This document shows, piece after piece, positions 1-7,990 of a DNA stretch of 64,000 nucleotides (the stretch's first letter is position 1; each line of letters starts with the position of its first letter). The position numbers and the translations under genes were made by a program. This DNA comes from Tunturibacter psychrotolerans (GTDB lineage: Bacteria; Acidobacteriota; Terriglobia; Terriglobales; Acidobacteriaceae): positions 4,650,001 through 4,714,000 of the forward strand of contig NZ_CP132942.1 of assembly GCF_040359615.1 (NCBI RefSeq), given 5' to 3'. The notes below the pieces were generated by a model. The model made no database searches. It was not told where the DNA came from and saw nothing but the letters and a program-made list of their open reading frames with translations.

Positions 1-1
1 C

Positions 2-64
2 TCGAAGCGGTTGAGCTCGAGGCCGTCAACGGTCAACTTCGAATGGTTGGGCAGCAGCATCTAA
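2..64 (+). CDS. 3' end of an unidentified gene (partial)
   Basis: Frame 2 is open from the window edge to a TAA at 62-64 and encodes a tail ending FEWLGSSI. Nearly all its third codon positions are G or C, as in neighbouring genes, whereas the also-open frame 1 (to a TAG at 100-102) has AT-richer third positions. About 20 residues are not enough to name a family. It lies 30 bases upstream of the sugar dehydrogenase, so the two may be co-transcribed. Confidence 0.4.
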   Translation, partial: SKRLSSRPSTVNFEWLGSSI

Positions 65-94
65 CAACTTTTACGCTCCAAGGAGAATCGTCTC

Positions 95-1414
95 ATGCAT
101 AGCTCTACTCCCTCCGCTCTTCGAGTCCTGGCTCTGGCCTCTGTGGCGTCGATACTGCCGCTCTCTGCCTTCGCGCAATCCGACGCAGTCATCACCGGGA
201 AGGCCGCCTTCGCCGACTACACGCAGGAGCACCCCGGCGTCCGCCGCAAGATCACCCTTGCCGACCTGCCCGAGCCAAAGGAAGACGAGTCGGTCGACAA
301 TGGTCCCAGCGTCGTTCCGCGGCCTGAGGGCGCGCTGCCCGTAGCGCCCGCAGGCTTCAAGGTTGAGATGTACGCGCAGGGTTTCACGGAGCCACGTCTG
401 ATCCGCACCGCACCCAACGGCGATCTTTTTCTCGCAGACAGCAAAGCCGGCCAGGTGAAGGTACTGCGAGGCGTCGGATCTGATGGCAAAGCGACAACGA
501 CTGAGGTCTTCGCGACAGGACTCGACCACCCCTTCGGCATCGCCTTCTATCCGCTCGGCGAGCATTCGAAGTGGGTTTACGTCGCGAACACGACCAGCGT
601 CGTCCGCTTCGCTTACAAGGAAGGCGACCTGAAGGCCAGTGCCGCACCTGAGGTGATTGTGCCGGTGCTGCCCGGATATGCTCAGCTTCGCGGTGGTGGC
701 CACTGGACGCGTGACGTCGCATTCTCCCAGGACGGCAAGCGGATGTTCATCTCCGTCGGTTCAGCCTCAAACGCCGACGATCCCGACACTCACCCCAACG
801 AATTCCGCCGCGCCGACGTTCTTGAGTTTTCTCCTGAGGGCAAGTTCGTGAAGATCTTCGCGAGCGGCATTCGCAACTGCGTCGGCGAAGCAATCAACCC
901 CACGACCGGCCAGCTCTGGTGCTCCACCAACGAACGTGACCGCCTTGGCGACAACCTCGTCCCCGACTACATCACCAGCGTGAAGGAGGACGGATTCTAC
1001 GGCTGGCCCTGGTTCTACATGGGCGGCCACCAGGACCCACGCCTGGCAGGCACTCACCCGGAGCTGAAGGACAAAGTCATCACCCCGGACGTCATCCTAC
1101 AGTCGCACTTTGCGTCGCTCGAGCTCGCCTTCTACACCGGCAAGCAGTTCCCCTCCACCTACGACGGTGACGGTTTCGCAGCCGAGCACGGCTCCTGGAA
1201 CCGCGCCCACCGCTCCGGCTATGAAGTCATCCGCATCCCCATGCAGGACGGCCATGCAACCGGAGAGTACGAGGACTTCCTCACCGGCTTTGTTACCTCA
1301 GACGGAAAGGTCTGGGGACGGCCTGTGGGCGTGACCGTGGCGAAAGATGGTTCGCTCTTCGTCACCGACGACGGTTCAAAGACGATCTGGCACGTCAGCT
1401 ACACCGGCAAATAG
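95..1414 (+). CDS. Secreted PQQ-type sugar (sorbosone) dehydrogenase-like protein
   Basis: 439 residues. It begins with a Sec signal peptide (basic MHSSTPSALR, then a hydrophobic stretch ending SAFAQS, cleavage near residue 28), so it should act in the periplasm. The rest reads as a six-bladed beta-propeller of the soluble PQQ glucose / L-sorbosone dehydrogenase family: blade motifs NGDLFLADS, HPFGIAFYP and KDGSLFVTDDG, and the family segment FAAEHGSWNRA near residue 365. Members oxidise sugars or aldoses with PQQ; the substrate cannot be told from sequence. No PQQ-synthesis genes are in the window. The start is supported by AGGAGA nine bases upstream of the ATG. A strong hairpin follows the stop. 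Confidence 0.82.
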   Translation: MHSSTPSALRVLALASVASILPLSAFAQSDAVITGKAAFADYTQEHPGVRRKITLADLPEPKEDESVDNGPSVVPRPEGALPVAPAGFKVEMYAQGFTEPRLIRTAPNGDLFLADSKAGQVKVLRGVGSDGKATTTEVFATGLDHPFGIAFYPLGEHSKWVYVANTTSVVRFAYKEGDLKASAAPEVIVPVLPGYAQLRGGGHWTRDVAFSQDGKRMFISVGSASNADDPDTHPNEFRRADVLEFSPEGKFVKIFASGIRNCVGEAINPTTGQLWCSTNERDRLGDNLVPDYITSVKEDGFYGWPWFYMGGHQDPRLAGTHPELKDKVITPDVILQSHFASLELAFYTGKQFPSTYDGDGFAAEHGSWNRAHRSGYEVIRIPMQDGHATGEYEDFLTGFVTSDGKVWGRPVGVTVAKDGSLFVTDDGSKTIWHVSYTGK

Positions 1415-1443
1415 CTCGTCCCGGGACACAAACTTAAAACAAA

Positions 1444-1475
1444 AACGGCCGATCACATCGGCCGTTCTTTTGTTT
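1444..1475. terminator. Bidirectional rho-independent terminator
   Basis: A perfect 10-bp stem (AACGGCCGAT / ATCGGCCGTT, 1444-1453 with 1457-1466) with a 3-base loop. It is followed by CTTTTGTTTT on the plus strand and preceded by an A-rich run that gives U residues on the minus strand. It lies between the convergent sugar dehydrogenase and HD-GYP genes and can serve both. Confidence 0.85.
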
Positions 1476-1500
1476 TGTAGGGCTCCTCTGAGCTGTTGTG

Positions 1501-3000
1501 TCAGAGGGCGCTCTCAAAAGCTGTGTTTTTGAAGCCCGCATTTTTGAACGGGTAGCCCATCGGCGAACCCACAATTAACACCGTTGGCGCAGAGATGGCC
1601 TCTTGTTGACCCGAGACCACTGAAACCAGCGCCTCGAAGCAGCTTTCATCGAGCTGCCTTGGGATCAGCTTCGACATGATTGACATCGTCTCATCAAGCT
1701 CGATGCCTGCGCGATACGGACGATCCTCCGAGAGCGCCGCGTATACATCCGCAACGGCAACGATGCGCGACTCGATCGAGAGATCAGGCGCCTTCAGATG
1801 GTCAGGATAGCCCGAGCCATCCAACTTCTCATGGTGCTCGCCTGCAATGACAGCCATCTCGCGAAAGGGTGCAATCCGCTCCAGGATGCGTCGAGTGATG
1901 CGTGGATGCTCGTAGACTGTCTTCCACTCCTCCGGACTCAACTGGCTTTTCTTGTCGAGGATGGTATTCGCTACACCCAGCTTGCCGATGTCGTGCAGCA
2001 GCGCGGCTCTGCGAACCAGCTGCGCGCGATCTCGAGAGAGTCCCATAGCCTGTGCGATGCCGAAGGCGGCGTCCGCAACCCCCTGCGAGTGACTATAAGT
2101 GAAGTGAGACTTGGCATCGACCACATCCGCGAATGCCTCACAGATGCGATCGATCTGATTTGGTTCCAGCTGATGCCGCCTACCTGAATCCAGGTCGAGA
2201 ACAGCCTGTCGCGTATCCTGCTCGGCGTTATCAGGAGAGCAGTTGTTCCATAGAGTCCCGCGACGGTGCAAGGAACGAGTCATCCGGACGAGCTCCGGAT
2301 CGAACCAGGTGCCGCTGCGCTGTTCGAGTGTGTCGATCGCGCTCTGCATCCCATCCGTTGCGGAGGTGAAGTCCAGATGTTGTGCCACGGAGCAGATACG
2401 GGCCAGCAGCGGAATCTGCTCTCCCTTAAGACTGTCCGGATGACCGCTTCCATCCCAGCGCTCTTTTACGCTGCGTACGGCGTCGGCCGCAATCTGATCC
2501 ATGCCTAGCTTGCTGAGAATGGCGGCTCCACGATCATCGCGGAGGCTGCTCAGTGCAGAAATGTTCTGGTGATGCGTCACCCCGCTCCTGACAAATCGAG
2601 CGGCCCTGCCCAGGTATCCAGTTTCAGGAAGAACATTGCTCCAGAGCAGCTTCAAAGTAGAAAGACTCGGCTTATGCGCCCTGGTCCAATCTTCTGATTC
2701 CAAACCCGCCTTTGCGGGGCGGTCTTCTGCGCCGTGCATCTTGCTCATGCGGCCGACGCTGCGGCTGCAACCGATGTCTTTGAGCAGGAGCGCAAAGTAG
2801 AGGCTGCTGGTCTGTTCCGACGGCAGCTTCGCCTCTTGGGCGATGCGCATGCCCAGCAGGCAGCTGCGCAGAGCGTGCCCATGCACTGCGCCTTCGGTCA
2901 GGTCCAGCGCATAGGAGAGTGCCGAAATAATCTCCGACAGTGAGATGGATCCGTCGAGGCTCTGCGTGTCACGTCGAAAAGCAGCCGAGGTTTGAGTCAT
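1501..3000 (-). CDS. Tandem HD / HD-GYP domain protein (c-di-GMP phosphodiesterase-like)
   Basis: About 499 residues from the ATG at 3000 (MTQTSAAFRR); the frame stays open to an ATG at 3072, and neither start has a strong ribosome site. Two related domains are visible. The C-terminal one is a complete HD-GYP: LLHDIGKLG, the helix with HPRITRRIL, and GEHHEKLDGSGYP, the signature of c-di-GMP phosphodiesterases. The N-terminal half repeats the fold but its HD pair has become KD (LLLKDIGCS) and its GYP loop reads ERWDGSGHP, so it is probably a non-catalytic sensory or dimerisation module. No membrane segment or receiver domain is seen, so the protein should be cytosolic. Ligand and partners are unknown. 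Confidence 0.8.
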   Translation of the reverse strand: MTQTSAAFRRDTQSLDGSISLSEIISALSYALDLTEGAVHGHALRSCLLGMRIAQEAKLPSEQTSSLYFALLLKDIGCSRSVGRMSKMHGAEDRPAKAGLESEDWTRAHKPSLSTLKLLWSNVLPETGYLGRAARFVRSGVTHHQNISALSSLRDDRGAAILSKLGMDQIAADAVRSVKERWDGSGHPDSLKGEQIPLLARICSVAQHLDFTSATDGMQSAIDTLEQRSGTWFDPELVRMTRSLHRRGTLWNNCSPDNAEQDTRQAVLDLDSGRRHQLEPNQIDRICEAFADVVDAKSHFTYSHSQGVADAAFGIAQAMGLSRDRAQLVRRAALLHDIGKLGVANTILDKKSQLSPEEWKTVYEHPRITRRILERIAPFREMAVIAGEHHEKLDGSGYPDHLKAPDLSIESRIVAVADVYAALSEDRPYRAGIELDETMSIMSKLIPRQLDESCFEALVSVVSGQQEAISAPTVLIVGSPMGYPFKNAGFKNTAFESAL

Positions 3001-3221
3001 GTATGTCTCGCTCTTTCGTGGAGCCAGATTGGATTCGCTTCTTTGATCCCAAGGCTGACTGGCGCGATTCATTGCAGCACTTCAATCTTCATCGGTCACT
3101 ATATCGGCGGCAAATGGGGGTGGATATTACCCAAATGGTGCACGAAGGAAGGAAAGAAAAGACTTTCCCTATGTGGGAATCGCCCTCGGCTGATTTCTTC
3201 GTCACACCGAATCACGGACGC

Positions 3222-3254
3222 AAAAAAACGGCAGGCTGATATCAGCTCTGCCGT
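3222..3254 (-). terminator. Rho-independent terminator of the M23 peptidase gene
   Basis: Read on the minus strand: ACGGCAG, a self-complementary AGCTGATATCAGC, CTGCCGT, then seven T. The 7-bp outer stem pairs 3228-3234 with 3248-3254. It lies 16 bases past the stop of the M23 gene and separates it from the HD-GYP gene on the same strand. Confidence 0.85.
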
Positions 3255-3270
3255 CTGGATTTCCTTGAAA

Positions 3271-4296
3271 CTACTGGCCCTTAGCTATCTCAGTGCCTAG
3301 GTCCGCCAGCGTCGTCCGCAGATATTTGTGGGGATTGACCGGCGTATTCCTGATACGGACCTCGTAGTGCAGATGTGAGCCGGTCGTGCGTCCACTGTGG
3401 CCGACGTAGCCGATCACCTGACCGCGGACCACCGTCTGCCCTGCGATGCACGCGAAGCCGGACATGTGTCCGTAGACCGTCTCGACTCCGTGCCCATGGT
3501 CGATGACGACCTCTCGGCCATAGCCGTTGGACATCTCAGCGAGCTGAACAATGCCGTCGCCTGTTGCACGGATTGGTACTCCATTCGGCGCGCTAATGTC
3601 GATTCCGGTGTGGAACTCGCCTTCGCCGTTACCCAGGATCGGATCTTCGCGCTGGCCAAAGCTGCTGGTGATGGGCCCCATGATCGGCCACAGGGTCGGA
3701 ACATACGACGCAACTTCCAGACTGCCAGCTCCCAGCAGATCGGTGGAGAGATAGCCCGGGCCATTGAGACTCGAGATCGCCCGAGTAGCCGTACCGCTCA
3801 TCGCGGACGTGCGAAGCGAGTAGAAGGCGTCGATGGATTTGTAGTAGCCCTGCTCCGAGTTATCCGACGAGTCGGAGGTCCCAGTGAGCGGCGTTGTCGC
3901 GATCGCTTCGGCTACTCCCGAAGATTTGGCGTGATGCTTGTCGGTGAGCCTGCCCATGGGCGAAGCAAGTTTGCTCGCCGTCAGACCGTACAGAACGGAA
4001 ACTTCGCTTGCCAGAGAACCCAACGAAGCTGCTTGAATGTCTTTCTCATGCGCAGCCTTCTCAAGGTGGGCATAGTCCTTCTGAAGCGAGTTGTGGTCTT
4101 CGCGCAATTGGTTGAACCGGGCGGTTTTGATCAGCATCCGTGAATAAGAACCAGCCAGGCCGGTAATGGTAAACATGCCGATAACCGCGGCTGCCACAAA
4201 CATATATGCGTAATGTAAGGGGACCGGAACCTTATTCAGGCTGCCGTCTTCGTCACGGCTGACGAGCATGATGTAGTAACGTTTTTTCAGCTTCAA
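3271..4296 (-). CDS. Membrane-anchored M23 (LytM-type) peptidoglycan endopeptidase
   Basis: 341 residues. A short basic cytosolic head (MKLKKRYY) precedes one transmembrane helix (about residues 29-48), then a predicted coiled coil (about 55-95), a linker, and a C-terminal peptidase M23 domain. Zinc ligands are visible as HTGIDI (near residue 229) and HLHYEV (near residue 308), with GHGVETVYGHM between them, so the site looks intact. M23 enzymes cut peptide cross-links in peptidoglycan or, when attached to a coiled coil, control cell separation. The start is TTG at 4296, supported by AGGGA six bases upstream; the next ATG (residue 10) would trim the basic head. It has its own terminator and is probably monocistronic. 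Confidence 0.88.
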   Translation of the reverse strand: MKLKKRYYIMLVSRDEDGSLNKVPVPLHYAYMFVAAAVIGMFTITGLAGSYSRMLIKTARFNQLREDHNSLQKDYAHLEKAAHEKDIQAASLGSLASEVSVLYGLTASKLASPMGRLTDKHHAKSSGVAEAIATTPLTGTSDSSDNSEQGYYKSIDAFYSLRTSAMSGTATRAISSLNGPGYLSTDLLGAGSLEVASYVPTLWPIMGPITSSFGQREDPILGNGEGEFHTGIDISAPNGVPIRATGDGIVQLAEMSNGYGREVVIDHGHGVETVYGHMSGFACIAGQTVVRGQVIGYVGHSGRTTGSHLHYEVRIRNTPVNPHKYLRTTLADLGTEIAKGQ

Positions 4297-4542
4297 TCAA
4301 AATCCCTGGCCCAGATTTGACCGCGAAGCGAAACCGCGGCTCGGAGAGGTTGCAATCGGAAGAATCATGCTAGGCGAATCGACTTCTGGAATCGCCATTC
4401 CTGATTGCTCGTCTCTCTTGAGCGTCCTCTTAGAGGGTACCAAACCAGTTACCCGCTGTGCAAACGAGCATAGTCGAGATCTTCAACCTGTAACTCCCAC
4501 AAAAGAGTCACATTTGCGCTTTCCGGTTATGCTGCCATCAGT

Positions 4543-5601
4543 ATGAAAAAGCGCTCGCTACCCTCCGGAGAATTAGGACTCATCGAGCAAATCCAGCGCG
4601 ACTTCGCCACGAACAGCAGCGCGGTAAAGCTCGGCATCGGCGACGATTGCGCAATCCTTCGCCCTCCCGCCGGATGCGAAGTACTTGTCACCACGGACTT
4701 TACGCTAGAGGGTCGACACTTCCGCCGCGACGCCCACCCGCCCGAGTCGGTAGGCCATCGCTGCCTGGCACGTGGCCTGAGCGACCTTGCTGCAATGGGC
4801 GCGACCCCACTCGCTGCCTTCCTCTCCCTTGCGCTTCCCTCCTCCATGCTTACTAAAGCTGAGGGCCGGACTTGGATAGCGAAATTCTTCAGCGGCCTCC
4901 GCGCACTGGCTGAGTTGCACAGCGTGCCTCTTGCGGGCGGAGACACCTCGGAGTCGCCCGGCGGCAAGAATGCCCTTATCCTGGCTGACATTGTTCTCAT
5001 CGGATATGCCCCAAAGGGTAAGGCCCTGCGACGCTCGGGAGCCTTTCCCGGAGATGCTCTGTACGTGACCGGCCAACTAGGCGGTGCCGCGGCAGAGTTA
5101 GCCGGAATGCTTGGCCGAAGAAAACGTATCGCCAGCGTAAAAACCACCGAAGACCATCCGCACATGTTTCCCGAACCACGTCTGGATGTCGCCGAAGCCC
5201 TTCTGCGGCGAGGCGTTGCCACCGCATGCATCGATATCAGCGACGGCCTTTCAACCGACCTGGCTCACCTCTGCCGCGCCTCCGGAGTGAATGCAGAGAT
5301 CGAGCAGGAGGCGCTGCCCATCCATCCGCTCGCCGCCAGGCTCGGTGCCAAATCTGCCCTGCATGCCGCCTTGCACGGCGGTGAGGACTACGAGTTACTC
5401 TTCACCGCGCCCGCCTCGGCACGGATGCCAACCTCGCTCGCAGGGGTGCCGCTAACACGAATTGGAACCCTCAAGGCTCGTCGTACCAGTCAGCCTCTCA
5501 TGACGCTTTTAGTGCCAGACAGCGGCCCTGAAGAGTTGAAGCAAGGCGGATGGGAGCACTTCGCCAAACCATCCCGCAACGCGAAAAAGAAAGCACGCTG
5601 A
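4543..5601 (+). CDS. thiL: Thiamine-monophosphate kinase
   Basis: 352 residues. ThiL phosphorylates thiamine monophosphate to thiamine diphosphate, the last step of cofactor synthesis. Family marks: the N-terminal GELGLIEQI, the magnesium/ATP loop GIGDDCAIL, TTDFTLEGRHF, ARGLSDLAAMGATP, the GGDTSES metal site, and C-terminal DISDGLSTDLAHL and HGGEDYELLF. Length is normal (about 330) with a basic C-terminal tail. No thiamine riboswitch was recognised in the 246 bases upstream and no other thi gene is near. It is followed 45 bases later by the PLP enzyme on the same strand. Confidence 0.95.
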   Translation: MKKRSLPSGELGLIEQIQRDFATNSSAVKLGIGDDCAILRPPAGCEVLVTTDFTLEGRHFRRDAHPPESVGHRCLARGLSDLAAMGATPLAAFLSLALPSSMLTKAEGRTWIAKFFSGLRALAELHSVPLAGGDTSESPGGKNALILADIVLIGYAPKGKALRRSGAFPGDALYVTGQLGGAAAELAGMLGRRKRIASVKTTEDHPHMFPEPRLDVAEALLRRGVATACIDISDGLSTDLAHLCRASGVNAEIEQEALPIHPLAARLGAKSALHAALHGGEDYELLFTAPASARMPTSLAGVPLTRIGTLKARRTSQPLMTLLVPDSGPEELKQGGWEHFAKPSRNAKKKAR

Positions 5602-5646
5602 GCCTGCTACCATCAATCGGTTCGATCCAATCTGCATCTCGAAGCT

Positions 5647-6783
5647 ATGCGCGACGCCACAAAAATCATTCGTTCCACACTGAGCCGAACCGTACCTGGC
5701 GAGCCGCTGAGTGCGGGGCCTGTCTTCGCCGCGCCGTACCATACGCCGGGCGATTCATCGGACACTCCCTACACCTACGCGCGCTCACACAATCCAACCT
5801 GGACCGCTCTTGAGAAGGCCATCGGCCAGATGGAGTCCGGGCAGTTCGCCTCAGGCGAAAGCTACACGGCAAGCGCGCTTGTCTTCGCCTCCGGCATGGC
5901 CGCGTGTGCTGCGGTGTTTGGAACGGTCCTTCGACCAGGCGATGTGGTCGTTCTCCCTTCGAACGCCTACTACACCGCTCGCAATCTGCTGCAAGAACAC
6001 TTCGCTCCCATAGGCGTCACGCTGCGTATGTCGCCCACCGCCGGAAACGCACAGGCCGAGCTACTGGAGGGCGCGCGGCTACTGTGGATCGAGTCGCCCA
6101 GCAATCCCGGGATGGAGATCTGCGACATCGCCCTGTTGAGCGAAGCGGCGCACCGTGCAGGCGCTCTGGTCGCGGTAGACAACACCACACCAACGCCCTT
6201 GGGGCAGCTTCCACTCGCGCTCGGTGCAGACTTTTCCGTCGCCTCAGATTCGAAATCGATGACCGGCCACAGCGACCTTCTCTTAGGTCACGTCGCAGTG
6301 CGCGATCCGAAGCTCCATGCAAAGATCGACCAGTGGCGCACCCTGACCGGCGCAGCCCTGGGCCCGATGGAAGCATGGCTCGCACTGCGTTCAATCGCGA
6401 CACTCCCTCTGCGCCTCGAGCGCTCCTGCGAGAACGCGCAACGCATCGCCGAATTTCTCACGACGAGGAAAGAAGTAACAAGCGTGCTGTACCCCGGCCT
6501 GCCGTCGCATCCGGGCCACGAGCTCGCGAAGCAACAGATGCGCTACTTCGGACCAGTGTTGAGCTTTGTCCTGCAAGATAAAACCGCCGCGGAAACCTTT
6601 CTCTCCAGGTCGATGTTGCTAACCGACGCGACCAGCTTCGGCGGTGTGACGACAACAGCAGAACGTAGAGCGAAGTGGGGTGGGGACGTGGTCCCCGATG
6701 GTTTTATCCGCATGAGCGTCGGCTGCGAAGCCATCGAGGACCTCATCGAAGATATAGCGCAGGCACTGGACGCGGTCCGATGA
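5647..6783 (+). CDS. Cys/Met-metabolism PLP enzyme (cystathionine gamma-lyase/synthase-like)
   Basis: 378 residues, fold-type I PLP enzyme of the trans-sulfuration family. Visible marks: YTYARSHNPTWTALE near residue 42, the cofactor-stacking region FASGMAAC, ESPSNPGMEICD, and the PLP lysine in SDSKSMTGHSD (Lys203). Such enzymes interconvert cystathionine, homocysteine and cysteine, or release H2S or methanethiol; lyase and synthase cannot be separated by eye. It is translationally coupled to the next gene through an ATGA overlap (6780-6783). A cysteine-synthesis cluster lies 4 kb downstream, consistent with sulfur amino-acid metabolism but not in the same operon. Confidence 0.85.
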   Translation: MRDATKIIRSTLSRTVPGEPLSAGPVFAAPYHTPGDSSDTPYTYARSHNPTWTALEKAIGQMESGQFASGESYTASALVFASGMAACAAVFGTVLRPGDVVVLPSNAYYTARNLLQEHFAPIGVTLRMSPTAGNAQAELLEGARLLWIESPSNPGMEICDIALLSEAAHRAGALVAVDNTTPTPLGQLPLALGADFSVASDSKSMTGHSDLLLGHVAVRDPKLHAKIDQWRTLTGAALGPMEAWLALRSIATLPLRLERSCENAQRIAEFLTTRKEVTSVLYPGLPSHPGHELAKQQMRYFGPVLSFVLQDKTAAETFLSRSMLLTDATSFGGVTTTAERRAKWGGDVVPDGFIRMSVGCEAIEDLIEDIAQALDAVR

Positions 6784-7397
6784 TGCTCGATCGACCGCCA
6801 GATGAGACCGAACAATTTCCTCACCACTGGAGCGTCGAAATCCTGAAGACGCCTCCTCTGATCGCGCCTGCTCGACAGTTTATCTACCCGCAGCAGATCG
6901 CAGGCGAAGAAGACGCTCTCGCCCGAGGCGCGTTCCAGTTGATGGTTCACCCCGCGAGCGAAGGCACGTTTCTCGCGACCTGCGCTCTTGGATTTACAGA
7001 CCCAACGATGCCAACCGGGGTCTTCGCATGCCCCGATGCGCGAGAGATCTGCGCTGTGGCTGGCGGTTACGCCTACGTGATCTATACGACACAACCGGAA
7101 CATTGCACTCATGTCGCGATGAAGCCAGTAGTCGAAGTGCGTCCGCTCGTGCCGCAAAAGCTCCTGCTCTTCGTCGGCTTTCACTCAATCATCGCCTGGG
7201 GTCCAAGCGGCTCAGCTTGGGAGACGGCGCGCCTCAGTTGGGAGGGCGTACGTATTACAAGCATTGAAGCAGGCACACTGCACGGCATGGGATGGAACCT
7301 GCTGACCGACCGCGAGGTCGCCTTCGAAGTCGATCTGCTTACTGGCCACCATCAGGGGGGCGGGTTTTCTCAGCCGCCGCAGGGGCAAAAAAGCTAA
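6780..7397 (+). CDS. Conserved-looking protein of unknown function, coupled to the PLP enzyme
   Basis: 205 residues from an ATG that overlaps the stop of the upstream gene by four bases; the open frame extends further upstream, but that part lies inside the PLP gene. The sequence is beta-rich with no signal peptide or membrane helix and no family I recognise. Notable parts: a Phe/His/Trp-rich start (EQFPHHWSVEI), VFACPDAREICAVAGGYAYVI with two cysteines, and FVGFHSIIAWGPSG. Its 3' end runs 59 bases into the convergent rsmD gene. Coupling suggests a role tied to the PLP enzyme, but this is inference only. Confidence 0.7.
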   Translation: MMLDRPPDETEQFPHHWSVEILKTPPLIAPARQFIYPQQIAGEEDALARGAFQLMVHPASEGTFLATCALGFTDPTMPTGVFACPDAREICAVAGGYAYVIYTTQPEHCTHVAMKPVVEVRPLVPQKLLLFVGFHSIIAWGPSGSAWETARLSWEGVRITSIEAGTLHGMGWNLLTDREVAFEVDLLTGHHQGGGFSQPPQGQKS

Positions 7398-7938
7398 GAG
7401 CAGCATCGCCCTGCTTCAAAAGCCGAGTATGTTCGAGCACGCCGTAGCGCTCCGCCAGCTTCGCCTTGCTACTGTGTTCGGCGATAACCAGAGCATTTGC
7501 GCTCAAGATCGCACGGCCTCGCACACTTCCAAAAAAATTGAGCGTCCCCGAGTATTCGTCCTCGGCCTCGTACGGCGGATCGAGATAAACGACATCAACC
7601 GGCTGCGTCAGCTTGCCAAGACGCTGCAATATCGCACCGACGCCGAGGTCCTCCAGGGTGAAGCCGCGACTGATCTTCAGAGCAGCAAGATTGTCTCGCA
7701 GCGAAACCAATGCGGGTTCAGCATTTTCCGCAAACCAAACATGCTCCGCCCCCCGGCTAATCGCTTCGATTCCAACCGCCCCTGTCCCGGCGTAGAGATC
7801 GACAAAGCGGCAACCTTCAACGCGCGGCGCAAGAATATTAAAGATCGTCTCGCGTAGCCGATCACTGGTGGGACGAGTTTGTAGACCACGGGGAGCAGCG
7901 AGTTGGCGAGACCGGTAAATACCTGCAATGATGCGCAT
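7339..7938 (-). CDS. rsmD: 16S rRNA (guanine(966)-N2)-methyltransferase
   Basis: 199 residues from the ATG at 7938 (MRIIAGIYRSR); upstream in-frame ATGs at 7947 and 7944 and a GTG at 7965 are alternatives without clear ribosome sites. RsmD methylates N2 of G966 in small-subunit rRNA. Evidence: the N-terminal RIIAG..R..L..P.G..TRPTSDR.RE..FN signature, the SAM-binding DLYAGTGAVGIEA, and the catalytic YLDPPYEAE motif. The last 59 bases overlap the convergent unknown gene, so the tail (AAAEKTRPPDGGQ) is probably a lineage-specific addition. Confidence 0.93.
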   Translation of the reverse strand: MRIIAGIYRSRQLAAPRGLQTRPTSDRLRETIFNILAPRVEGCRFVDLYAGTGAVGIEAISRGAEHVWFAENAEPALVSLRDNLAALKISRGFTLEDLGVGAILQRLGKLTQPVDVVYLDPPYEAEDEYSGTLNFFGSVRGRAILSANALVIAEHSSKAKLAERYGVLEHTRLLKQGDAALSFFAPAAAEKTRPPDGGQ

Positions 7939-7990
7939 CTTCATCATGGTAAGCCGTCGGAACACGGAATGCTAAACCGCTGCGCATACA

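Noticed and set aside
2..64. Reading the first bases as frame 1 (open to 102)
   Set aside because: Third-position composition favours frame 2, and frame 1 would overlap the ribosome site of the next gene.
4297..4542. Possible thiamine riboswitch upstream of thiL
   Set aside because: No CTGAGA-type THI-box element or matching helices could be seen.
4527..5231. Long minus-strand frame opposite thiL (234 residues)
   Set aside because: Composition is Arg/Pro/Ser-rich as expected for an antisense shadow; thiL on the plus strand has all family motifs.
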